From: Tribonema minus
Taxonomy: Eukaryota; Sar; Xanthophyceae; Tribonematales; Tribonemataceae
NCBI GenBank assembly: GCA_017506865.1
Contig: JAFCMP010000002.1
Location: 434,001-498,000, forward strand
DNA length: 64,000 nucleotides
Direction of reading: 5' to 3'
Shown here: positions 21,401 through 31,600 of the stretch, in pieces
Layout: each line of letters begins with the position of its first letter
Numbering within the stretch: position 1 is the first letter of the stretch
Notes under the pieces: model-generated
Seen by the model: only the letters and a program-made list of their open reading frames with translations
What the model was told of the DNA's origin: nothing
Databases searched by the model: none
Program-made: the position numbers and the translations under genes

Positions 21401-24400
21401 GGATGCCAATCGGCACCTGGGCTTTGAGGATGACTACCGCTCATACGAGGTGAGCGCTGCCACATTGCATACATACATACTAGTAGAGGATGACTACTGC
21501 TCATACGAGGTGAGCGCTGCCAAATTGCATACGCTTTATACATACATACATACGTACCTGGGCTTTGACTAACGCTCACACGAGGTGAGCGCTGCCACAT
21601 TGCATACGCTTTACATACAACATACGTATCCAGGCTTAAGAGATGACTACCGCTCATACGAGTTGGGCGCAGCCACATGGCATACGCCTTATACATACAT
21701 ATGCACACACAACTGACATGAGTACAGCACTGCCGCGTTGACGTCTCTGAGAAGTTGTTGCGGCCATTGACTGCTAGCCGGTCAACAGACTTGTCTGCGT
21801 GCGTGCAGTAGCGGCGTATGAGGTATGCACATGTGTATAACATTGTAGCTGCGATGACAAATGCAGCCACGTCATACCAACAACATGGGTCACTTAGATG
21901 TTGATAAGGGTTAGGGTTAGGGTTACGGCTGTTGGACAACTGCGCAAGGCAGTGCATCTGCATACAAAGCACCGTCTACGCACTGCATGTGCGCATTCAT
22001 ATTTTGCCCTGTATGCCTAGGATTTAGCGTCAAAAGCATGCCAGCTTGGTCAAGAATGCATGAGCTCATTTTCAGCTGCATATCACACAAGCTTTTAGAG
22101 ACATTTCAGTCAGTGACGAGAATATTTGTGCTCATCTTGAGTCCAGATGATATCAACAACCTACGTCCCGCTTTAGCTGCCATAATCAGCTGGCAGATCC
22201 AAGCCCGCAAACATTATTGCCATGAGGTAGGCTGCAGCACGATGTGGACGCAGGTCACATCTGACAAGTGTCACTTGTGTGCAACGTGCATTTCACTATA
22301 TACTTCAATTTTTCCATGTTTGCATTGGTTTCCACAAGGCGTAATTTCCGAACATCTTACCCGACAGTTTCTCTCTGATATACCAACATGAAGGATACCG
22401 TGTCCTCTGCTGCACCTGCTTGCACTGCTGCATGCGGTGGAGTTCAAAGCTAACTCTAACCCTAATGCGAACGCTAACTCCAACCGCTTCAACATCACCA
22501 ACATGATCATACCATCTCCTCTGCCGTATTTGCTTGCACTCTGCAGGCGGTGGAGTTCATCCTGCGGGACCTTGGCGTCAAAAGCGTGCAGGTGAACAGA
22601 ACACACTAAGCATACTTGAGGGAGTATTGAAAAACATGTTGGCAAGAAGTGCTTCTTCATAAGTGTATAAGTTTGCAGCTGTAATACGCCTATGAGGGGT
22701 ATCGCTTCCTGTGAAGGTAATGCACAGCTCGGAGCTTGTACGGCTGCAGTTGCGCAATATGGCAATGCCTGTGAAGGTAGAACGGGACTCTGGCAATCCC
22801 CTGTGCTGGCATGCGCCATCAGACCTTGCGCCATGTGCAGAGACTTCACCACCGCCCACTGAGCGCAGGCTTACATCATACGTCACAGTACCTGCTTTCA
22901 AGTAGTATGCAGTGCTCAGCGACCTGATCTGCTGCTCGCTGCCGCAGCTCATGACCAACAGCCCCTTCAAGCTCAAGTGCCTCAAGGCGATGCGCATGCT
23001 TTTAAGCATGCGCATTTGACACATTAAAATGTGTCAATGTGTCAAAAAAATAATTAGTATGCAGTGCTCAGCGACCTGCTCTGCTCCTCGCTGCCGCAGC
23101 TCATGACCAACAACCCCTTCAAGCTCAAGTGCCTGAAGGCGATGGGCATCAAGGTGCAGGCGCGCATCCCCATGCTGGTGGCGCCCAACCCCCACTCGGA
23201 GCGCTACCTGCAGGCAAAGTCGCGCCGCATGAGCCACCTGCTGGCGCTGGATGACGCTGAGGTCAGTGCTCAACGTCTATAACTGATGTAACTGTAGCAG
23301 CGGTTGTGACTTTGTAGGTGTCACAGCGCTTGCGACTGACGTGAATGTTGTGGCGTATGAGCCACCTGCTGGCGCTGGACGACGCTGAGGTCAGTGCTCA
23401 GCTAGTGTGACTGGTGTAACTGTCGCAGCGGTTGTGACCATGTAGCTGTTACAGCGCTTGTGACTGACGTGAATGTTGCGGTGGATGAGCCACCTGCTGG
23501 CGCTAGACGACGCTGAGGGCAGCGCTCAGTGATGTAAGTGGCGTAACTGCCACAGCAGTTGTGACTGCGGATGAGCCACCTGCTGGCACTGGATTGGCGT
23601 TGAGGTCATCATTCAGTTGTTGTAACTGACTGTCGCAGAGTTGTGCTGGTAGCTGTTGTGGCTGCTACAAGCGTCAAAATAAGAAGGTCCATCAGCGCTC
23701 AGGAAGCGGTACCTGCAGGCTCAGGCAAGGACAGTAAGGCACCTACAGTACCTATTGGTGCTATTGACTTCTGTTGCCGTATGTTGATTGTGTGTCAATG
23801 TCAGCTGAAGGTGTACACAGACTGGCGGTTCTGCAGCTGCCGAAACTGCAACCGCGCAAATCATCACATACAGGGTGTGTAAAGTCAACTGCAAGCTGTA
23901 CTGGTATTAGCACTTGGCAGTTGCACGACATTGCACCGCCCGCATACAGGTCCAGCACTACCAACAGCATTGTTGTCACTCTCTCATTCACTCTAAGCAG
24001 CATATGCAGTTGCAGCGGTACCCACAGCATCATTGTCACTCTCTGATTTACTCTTAGCAGCCATAGCATCGCAGTCGCTCTCTGATTCACTTCAAGCAGC
24101 ATACACAGGTCCAGCACTACCAAGAGCATTGTTGTAGCCCTCTGAATCACTCTTAGCAGCATATACTGGTACAGCGGTTCCCACGACATCGTTGTCACTC
24201 TCTGATTCACTCTAAGCAGGGCACCCCCGTCCCTTACGGTATGCAGCCGTCGCCGGTGGCCATGACGTCCGTGGCAGTTACAGAAGCCGTAACTGCAGAC
24301 GCGGCCGCGGTGGCAGAGGCAGTGGTCGTGGAGGCAGCGGCGGCGGCGGTGACAGCAACGGCGGCGACGGCGGTGGCTGGGGACACGCCTGTGACAAAAC

Positions 24401-27400
24401 TACGCGGTGGAGCTGCCTCAGGTGCGTCGCTGAAGTGCCGGAATTGGTGGCGTTTGGGCTGATACACCACTGGGTGGTGGCGACTGCATGCATGTGCATG
24501 TTTATATAAGCGCACATATGTATAACGGGGGATATGCTCGTTACAAAACTACGTGGCGGCGCTGCCTCAGGTGTGTCGTACAAGTGGAAGGATGAGTGTG
24601 GATTGCAGCTTGCTATAGTTGATCCACGACTGCAACTCTGCAGGGTGACGACCACGTGCATACGTCAAGAAGAGTAAGTCATACAAGTATACATATACCA
24701 AAGTTTGTGTATAGAGTGCTTGAAGCAGACGGCATACCACGCGGCGGCGCTGCCTGTATATGCTTGCTTCGTGTATTACATACTGTTAAGTTTTGCTTCT
24801 TGGGAGAGAATGTACACAGTGATGCTGCCTCGGGTGCGGTGCGCAGTGCTGAGTTTTACTAGTGTCATTATTCCGTCAGTCGCACGCACTTGTGACAGTC
24901 GCTACTCCTTGCTTGCACTGGCACACCTCATGCGGACGGCAGCCTTTTCTTAACTTCAACCCCAACCCCAGGCCGTTGCTGCTGCTTTGCTGGTGTTGCA
25001 AGAGCGTCACAAAGTCTGAACTGCCTTCACTGACAACTGTAGGCTCAAACTCTGCTTATTCTCTCTGATTTGACACATTGCGCTATGCTGCGGTGCGCTT
25101 GCAGAGGACGGCAGTGAACTGTGTGTGGACAGCAGTGAACTGTGCGTGGACAGCAGTGAACTGTGTGAGGACGATGGGGAGTGCGAAACGGAAACGTGGG
25201 CGTTTGGCCGGGAGACCGTGGTGGCAGCCATTAAAGCGGTGGGGGAGGGGAAGCTGGTGGTGGTAACAGACGATGAAGACAGGTACGCATTGTTTTTTTT
25301 TTTTTTTTGGCGCTCAGCTAGCATGAGCAGCAAATACACAATGATGCATTAGTCACAAGTACACATTGATGCATTACTGTTGCAACGTAGAGAGCTGCTG
25401 CTCACTAGCCCGCTGCTCCACGTATACATCAAGGTGGCCGGTGCAACAGAACACTGACGACAGTTGTGTGCTGCAAGAAGTGAATGTATTTGTCGCGTCC
25501 GCCAGCATGTATAGATGCTGCTGCAAGCACGGGGACATATCCCAAGGTGCGATATGGCAATAAACACGTAACCGCATATGCTCCTAGAACTACACATGTA
25601 CTTCCAACTCTGTGATGTGACTATATCAAGTTGGTATGGTGGTGACAGATGCAGAGGGCAGGTTCACGCTGCATATAATGCACGTGCAATTCTGTTGCGT
25701 GCCTCACAGTCATGCCGAGAATCGTATTGACGTATTGTTACTGAACCTGTCAAAGCGAGGCATCTGCTGTGCATACATTCTATAGTTGTATGCATACTTG
25801 CGCACCTCTCTCGCTTCTGACTAGGGATGCAGCGAAAATGAATGCAACCTGAACTGTGCGCCGAGAGTTGCGCGACGGAGGATGATGATCGTCATGCGCT
25901 ACGCACCTAAACATGCCTCACTTTCTGCATCAGAAGTAAGCAGGCGATGTAGCAACTGCGTGCATAATTACCTGTACCTCACTCGCCTTCTTTTGAATTA
26001 TGCACGCCTCACATTGGAAGTGTGCGTGTCTCACATCTCGCATTGCTGTAATGCAGGGAAAATGAGGGCGACCTCATATGTGCAGGGAGCTGCGCTACAG
26101 AAGACCTGCTGGCGTTCATGATCCGCTACACCAGCGGAGTCATCTGCGTCAGCCTGGAGGGGGAGCGGTTAGATGAGCTGCAAATACCCCCTATGGTGAG
26201 CCATTCCTTGCGACTTAGAGCTCTGATGAACTCATTGTGACACTGTAAAGAGAACAAAACAAAGTACTTCAAAGTATGCCCTCATGATGATCGGCGTCAT
26301 CTGCATGAGCCTGGAGAGGGAGCGGCTAGATGAGCTGCAAGTACCTGTTATCACTGTTCAATACATTATTTTTGTGTACACAAAGTTCTGTCAAATTCTG
26401 TTTGTGGAACGTGAAGTACGTCCATGAGGTTTGCAGCAGCAAGTCTACAAAGAGGGCTTCACATGACCAAAACCGTATTGTGTCATACTCACATGTCACA
26501 GTATCGCTGCCTTCCTCACGAGACCCAACGCGTGTTGCGTATTTGGCTGCCGGAACCTAAACCCTGATGTGCGGGAGGCCACGCCTCTATGACTCTATGA
26601 GGTAGATGTGTATCACTTTTTTGTAGCTATCAGGTGGGTATGTATCACTTTTTAGCTACCCAAACCCACCCTCTGACATGTATGGTGTCATGCTGTTGCA
26701 GGTGGCAGTAAACGAGGACCCCAAGGCGACAGCATTTGCGGTGACCGTGGATGCCAAGCATGGGACAACCACCGGCATCAGCGCCAAGGACCGCAGGTGA
26801 TTGCAACAATGTGAATGAATAGTTGTCTGCATTCATGACTGAATGAATAGGTGAACGCCACCGGCATCAGCGCCAAGGTGGGCTGCTACATGTGAACATC
26901 CATGGCATTAAGTGAAGTGATGGACAACTGCAAGCGTGAATGCACCTGAAGGCGCTCAATTACAGCAGATGCTGGCCAATGACTCCAGAGCAAACGTGTG
27001 CACATGATCAACAGTGATTCAACACCCTATCTGTATTGCATTTGTGACTGGATTGAATGCCTCGGCGCGCGAGAGGGAGGCACCTGACTACATGGACCGC
27101 ATACGCTCTGCCCTGAATGATGCTTTAGTCACTGGCTTCAGTGATCAGACGCAGTGGTGTCATTATGCCTGTGTGAGTGACTGCCGTCCTGAAGTTGCTG
27201 TCGTGCATCATGTCTCTCTGGTCACGCACACCAGCACCACTGATGCCATAGCGTAATGGCTGACGACATCATTTCTCTTTCCACATCGCCTTTGATGCAC
27301 AATTATCTACTTTCAAGTACACGCACATGCGCGCATTTGTTAACCCCCTTTCCGCATGGCATTTATGATGCCTGGTGAAGACTTTTCAAGTACACGCATT

Positions 27401-29129
27401 TGTTCACCTGGGGGCGTCACACCTCAGTGCGTGTCCAAATACCATGGTGCTGAGCACTGACTGTGTTGTATTTGATCTCGGTTTTGTGTGCGCTGCAGTA
27501 ACACCCTCATGACGCTGGCGAACCCCGATGCAACTGCCGCGGACTTCAACCGCCCGGGGCACATCTTCCCGCTGCGGTACTGCAAGGTGCGCGCTTGAGG
27601 GCGGGGCCAGGCTTTTTGTTTTTTGTTTCAGAGTGAAGTGTGCGGTGATTGTCAGTCACAGATTGAGGCGGCAGCTTCAGATCTGGTGCGCCTCGCATCA
27701 TTACAAGCACCATCGTACTAACATTGTGCGGCTACGTATGGTACCACTGTCAGCATTATCGTCATGGTCACGAAGGGGGCGATGCTGCTCTGATTTGTAT
27801 GTATATCTCTGTGTGTGTGGGGGGGGGGGGGCGCTGTTGGGCGGTCGGTGAGCACCTACATATGCTGCTTGATTACCTGCTGTGCAGCGTTCGCCTTTAC
27901 AGGCCCTGTTTGTGTCTTAGTGCGCAGTGATCTCAGCAGCGTGCTACCTTGTGGCGCGTGATTCATTTGTCAACAAGGGCAGTTGTTCAGTTTCTTTGTG
28001 TCTCGCATGCCATTAATTCTCTTTCGAGTGACGTTGTGTGCACATCTTGTGGTGCGTAGATACCAATGTCAATGTGATGTACTCCAAAGCAGCTCGTTGT
28101 CATGCTACCGTTAAGCACAATTCCACCTCGGCACTCGCGATCCGCACCACTCAGAACAAAACACTTATCACCATTGGCTGCTGTACTTTCAGGGGGGCGT
28201 CTTGAAGCGCGGGGGGCACACCGAGGCAGCGCTCGACCTTGCGCAAACGGGGCACGCGTGATCCACACCACTCAAAAGAAATACGTAACATTGCTGCTGT
28301 ACTAACAGGGGGGCGTCCGATCCACACCCCTCAAAAGAAACGCGTGTCATTGCTGCTGTACTTACTTACAGGGGGGCGTTTTGAAGCGCGGGGGGCACAC
28401 CGAGGCAGCGCTCGACCTTGCGCGCCTCGCAGGGCTGCCGCCCGTTGGCGTGCTGTGCGAGATCACAACAGCGGATGGCAGGGACATGGCGCGGCTGCCC
28501 GAGCTTAGGGAATTTTGCAAGGTCAGCTGCTGCACTCGTGGTCTCTAATGCGTTGCAGTATCATGATAGTGCAGTTGCGTGCATACTAGGAACTTGAAGG
28601 GAGGAACTTGGCGTGACACCGCACTCATGGTCCCTCGTGCGTCGAGGTATCATTGTTATATTGTTGCGTTGATTTTAGTGATTGAAAGGGAGGAGCATGA
28701 CTTCAGTGATGATGCTCACAATGTCAAGTCCAGGGATGAAGATTCCTAATCCAGTGCTGAGGTATAGCAAGGACATGAACTACTCTTGACAACATTGATG
28801 CTTCATGCGCGAAAGCACCTTGGTTTGCAGACGTCTCACAACGCAGTGTCACTGTAAGCAAATTGGAAGTGCCTTGTATTGCAGACATGTCTCACAACGC
28901 AGAGTCACTGTAAGTAACTTGCCAGACACCTGGTCTTGGCGCAAACACATCAACCTCCTTACTGCTATGTATGGAGGACTTGATTCTGACTTGGTGTACA
29001 TTCCACTCCGTGCTCATTTGTGATCTGCCGCGTTGTCTTCTGCGACAGGAGCACGGTCTGGTGCTGACATCGATCCGTGACATGCGCTGCTATCTGCGGG
29101 AAAAGATGGAGGCGCAAGCGCACTCATAG
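18470..29129 (+). CDS. bifunctional GTP cyclohydrolase II - DHBP synthase, reversed (RibA-RibB) order
   Basis: Twelve exons join without phase conflict to 652 residues: 18470-19057, 19872-19982, 21330-21449, 22547-22591, 23100-23261, 24220-24421, 25105-25282, 26057-26195, 26702-26796, 27499-27586, 28372-28521, 29049-29129. Both activities start riboflavin synthesis, making the pyrimidinone from GTP and the four-carbon unit from ribulose 5-phosphate. Residues 1-30 look like a secretory signal, fitting plastid import. GCHII (about 148-342) shows [17 protein letters not shown], zinc cysteines C197/C208/C210 (C-x10-CDC), [21 protein letters not shown] and [12 protein letters not shown]. An Ala/Thr/Val-rich then acidic/Cys linker follows. 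DHBPS (about 440-652) shows [46 protein letters not shown] and [19 protein letters not shown]. Known RibBA fusions place DHBPS first; here it is second. All key motifs look intact. Confidence 0.92.
19764..19875 (+). repeat. three acceptor-edge repeats before RibA-RibB exon 2
   Basis: A unit of about 40 bp ending in AATGTGCGGCTGCAGTGC repeats three times. The last copy is the true acceptor (exon 2 starts at 19872 with TGCGTGACTAGC). The two upstream copies end in GGTGGCAGTGC and GGTTGCAGTGC and are alternative acceptors. Confidence 0.8.
19970..20440 (+). repeat. donor-edge repeats after RibA-RibB exon 2
   Basis: The exon 2 end and intron start (ATGCAGCAG then GTATGTATGTATGGTCAC) occurs at about 19975, 20151 and 20308, with roughly 160-175 bp spacing and shared downstream text (GTTTGCCATCAATTGTGCTGG, GCCTGGCAGCACACATTC). 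Extra copies keep a consensus GTATGT donor. Confidence 0.8.
21219..21275. repeat. CA/CG alternating purine-pyrimidine tract
   Basis: About 57 bp of alternating CA and CG dinucleotides inside RibA-RibB intron 2, with a pure CG core at 21245-21258. This kind of sequence favours Z-DNA. Simple repeat, no coding role. Confidence 0.85.
21450..21690 (+). repeat. donor-edge repeats after RibA-RibB exon 3
   Basis: The end of exon 3 (GATGACTACCGCTCATACGAG) with donor GTGAGCGCTGCC recurs near 21,510 and, more diverged, near 21,583 and 21,663, separated by TTGCATAC/ATACATAC-rich text. The last copy has lost the donor (GAGTTGGGCGC). Confidence 0.85.
22905..23099 (+). repeat. partial copy of RibA-RibB exon 5 plus two perfect hairpins
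   Basis: A block starting GCAGTGCTCAGCGACCTG and continuing CTCATGACCAACA into 45 nt of exon 5-like sequence at about 22911-22990 precedes the real exon at 23100. Between them sit two adjacent perfect inverted repeats, 22990-23015 (12-bp arms, 2-nt centre) and 23016-23037 (10-bp arms, 2-nt centre). Confidence 0.9.
23345..23640 (+). repeat. donor-edge repeats after RibA-RibB exon 5
   Basis: The sequence GATGAGCCACCTGCTGGCGCT, the end of exon 5, recurs near 23,355, 23,485 and 23,570, each followed by a GAGGTCAGTGCTCAG-like donor or a decayed version and then GTGTAACTGTCGCAGCGGTTGTGAC-like text. Spacing is about 85-130 bp. Confidence 0.85.
23975..24219 (+). repeat. acceptor-edge repeats before RibA-RibB exon 6
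   Basis: Four to five copies of a unit of roughly 50-65 bp, TTGTCACTCTCTGATTCACT followed by CTAAGCAG, lead into exon 6 at 24220. Each ends in a usable CAG acceptor. Confidence 0.8.
24530..24850 (+). repeat. donor-edge copies after RibA-RibB exon 6
   Basis: The exon 6 end (ACAAAACTACGCGGTGGAGC then TGCCTCAG/GTGCG) reappears at about 24542-24573 with donor GTGTGTCG, and in decayed form near 24735 and 24825. Confidence 0.7.
25820..26380 (+). repeat. copies of both edges of RibA-RibB exon 8
   Basis: A diverged copy of the exon 8 start lies at about 25826-25880 (ATGCAGCGAAAATGAATG...), and a copy of its end at about 26288-26345 (GGCGTCATCTGCATGAGCCT ... GATGAGCTGCAAGTACC). The true exon is 26057-26195. 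Confidence 0.7.
28185..28371 (+). repeat. acceptor-edge copies before RibA-RibB exon 11
   Basis: A CAG-GGGGGCGT acceptor followed by exon 11-like sequence (TTGAAGCGCGGGGGGCACAC) occurs at about 28193-28248, and a shorter version near 28309, upstream of the real exon at 28372. Confidence 0.85.
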
Positions 29130-29940
29130 AGAGCACTTGGTTCAGCCCCCCGCGGATGCCTGTGTTTGGAGCCCCCGCATTGGGCAAGCAAGCACACCTG
29201 TCGTGTCGGCTGCTGCACAAGGAGATCAAATGGAGTTATGACTATAAACATTGCGCTTGGACAGCCATTGCTGCTCTGTGACATGGTAATGCTGTTGCTT
29301 GCTTCCTGCAATGTCTGGAGATGTGTATTGAACCTTTCGCAGCACTCTGCACTCGTGCGGACACGACTCTGCACAGCGCAGCACTCAAGTGGATGCTTCT
29401 CTTGACTCCACCTTCACAAACTGACACACCCAGGTGTGGCGCATACACTGATTTTGACAGCGTGAACCTCCTTTTGATATCCATGAGTGCTGCCGTGAGC
29501 AAATTTTTTCTATTTGATCATGACAGTGAAGTGCGGCGCCTTCGCAAATGTGCATGCTGGCCTGTTGCAAAGCATTGTTGTCTTGGCTGGGTCTCGCTTG
29601 TCCACCGTGACAGCGTGTGTTGCTTTACTGCGTGCAATCGATACCTCAGTGATGTGGATTCTATTTGCCCCAAGCGTTGGCGTTGCTACATGGCTTCCGT
29701 GTGCAGTGCATGAGCTCAAGCTGAAGTTCACTAGTAAGTGTCTGGGCGAATGTATATATACGTTGTGTCTGGACCCCTTGTAGTCCTGAGCAACGCGCTG
29801 ATACGTAGCTCACACAAAGCAATATTGACTCGATTGACTCTGCTGCCTTCCCCTCCCAAAGTCAGGTCCATGATTGCGCCTGTCGCCACATGGGCCTCCG
29901 GGATGCTGTCATGCTCATGCTGAGACTACCAGACCGCCTG
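29130..29940. other. 3' flank of RibA-RibB, no gene seen
   Basis: Downstream of the RibA-RibB stop codon. No exon, RNA or repeat was recognised before the retroelement-like sequence at about 29,947. Confidence 0.35.
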
Positions 29941-29946
29941 TCAGAG

Positions 29947-30085
29947 TACTTTTTATTAATTCTCGCTCGGGCGCGAAAAAGCCCAGATGAATGGCATCTA
30001 ACTTGAAGCTTGCTGTATGGAATCTACATGTCGTGTGACGGTCTGAAAGTGTCTCAATGGCAATCACTCAAGCGCCGCCTGCGCC
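29947..30085 (-). mobile_element. 3' end of a dispersed retroelement-like family (copy 1)
   Basis: Read on the minus strand this ends in GCGAGAATTAATAAAAAGTAC, with an AATAAA polyadenylation-like signal at the very end. About 110-120 bp (ending GAAAGTGTCTCAA in plus sense) is shared with a second copy at 38,908. Similarity then stops, as expected of a common 3' end joined to differently truncated or diverged bodies. Confidence 0.65.
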
Positions 30086-30089
30086 GAAT

Positions 30090-31600
30090 GGCATCTCGGG
30101 ATCTTCCCCTACGTGCTCCTCCATGTGCCCCCTGTCGTAGTACTACTAGGTACTTCTACTCGCCTTGCTGTGTGCACCAACGCCATGGCGCCGCGCTTCT
30201 GAGCCCAGCGTGGCGGTGCTGCTACGCTCTCGAGCACGGTGCAGTGCGCATCTCCTCCAAGTCGAACCGCGGGTGCTTGGGAATAAAAAAAAACAGCGCG
30301 GCACGTTGAACAGGTTGTCCTGCTGAAAGACCGGCGCCAGGCCGGGCTTTAGCAGCGTGATGGCGTGTATACCTCAACAGGTCCGACAGAGCCGCTCCGA
30401 GAGTCTTTGTTGCGCGCGTGCGTCACCGCCTGCCAGTACAGCATCTTAACATCCTACACTTGCAAACTCAACAAGCTCTTGCAGCGCAGCGTAGAAGCTG
30501 GTCAGGGACTTGAAGTGGTGAGTGATCTTCATCACCCGGCGGCCTCAGCAAAGTCCCACGGCATGGACGCGCCGCAAAGCCGTGATGACGCTGGCAGCTT
30601 CCCTCTCTGCAGTGTTAGGTTGCATTAGCGTACGTACGCAGATTCAGCGCAGCAGGGCGGCCTTGCCGCTCATCACAGCAGGCCAACAAGGCACTGGGCA
30701 CCAGGCGCACAAGCGATGCGGCGTTGCCCCCATTGGCAAGCTGATCGTTGCCCCCGAGCTCCCCGCGCATAGGAGCAACAGCATTGACCAGCGCGCGCAA
30801 CCTTTGCGGCAAGAGTGTAATTCGCACAGTGACTTCAGCCGCGGCAGACCCCTTGGCTGCAGCCAGCACCGACGGGTGCGCAGGCGCTCCTCCTGTGGTG
30901 ACGCACGCGTGCGCACGCTGACGCCGCAACAAGTACAGCTGGCTGCAAATGCTGCGTGCACAGTGCCTACATGTACCGCAGATGTGATGCGTGTCCGACG
31001 ATGATGCGGCGGCAGACGTGCCTGCTGCAAAGCAGCATCGCGAGCCTGCGGCACAAATTTTGAAGCCGGCGGCAGCAAACCGCTCCCAGTTCTCCTCATG
31101 ACGGGCGCTAGCCCATGGCCTTCAGTCAGCACCCACTGTGTAAGGCGGTCCCATTGCTCAGCAGCGCCTGCGGTCAGCTCCGGTGCACTCTGCAGTTTGG
31201 CACGGTGTAGGTTATACTTGGACCATCACCATGACGCAGGAGATGGTATACTCCGCGGCACGAAGACAGCGCCGCGCGCCGCTGGGCAAACTGTGGGCCG
31301 TCGCCCGCCGCCTTAGTCTTGTGTCCCCCAAGTGGCGCCGAACGAAGTCCGCTGAGCCCATGGGCACCCCCAGTGAGCACTGCAGCACCAGCCCTGATGG
31401 TTTTAAAAGCAATTGCACCGCATCATCGAGGCCACCAGTGCCCCCGGGCCCATTCCACCCAGCAAGCTTGATTCTGGGAGCTCTGGTCACTCCTCAGCAA
31501 TGAGCTCCCGGGCGCAGGTGACTTGCTGAGGTTGAGCTCCACGCCTCACATGAACGCGAGGCCCTTCAGGGCGCGAGCCTTCTTAGGGATTTCGGCGCGC
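30090..31600 (-). mobile_element. decayed retroelement body, possible reverse-transcriptase remnant
   Basis: GC-rich, codon-like minus-strand sequence upstream (in element sense) of the shared 3' end. The open stretch 31490-31212 reads SLGVPMGSADFVRRHLGDT, resembling the GVPVGS segment after the active site in LINE reverse transcriptases. Other pieces, such as LLPQRLRALVNAVAPMRG in the frame near 30,850-30,740, fit a degraded ORF. No intact catalytic motif was found, so the assignment is tentative. Confidence 0.35.

Noticed and set aside
21067..21972. 301-codon minus-strand open frame across the CA/CG tract
   Set aside because: It reads through microsatellite and tandem exon-edge repeats opposite the RibA-RibB gene and has no domain.
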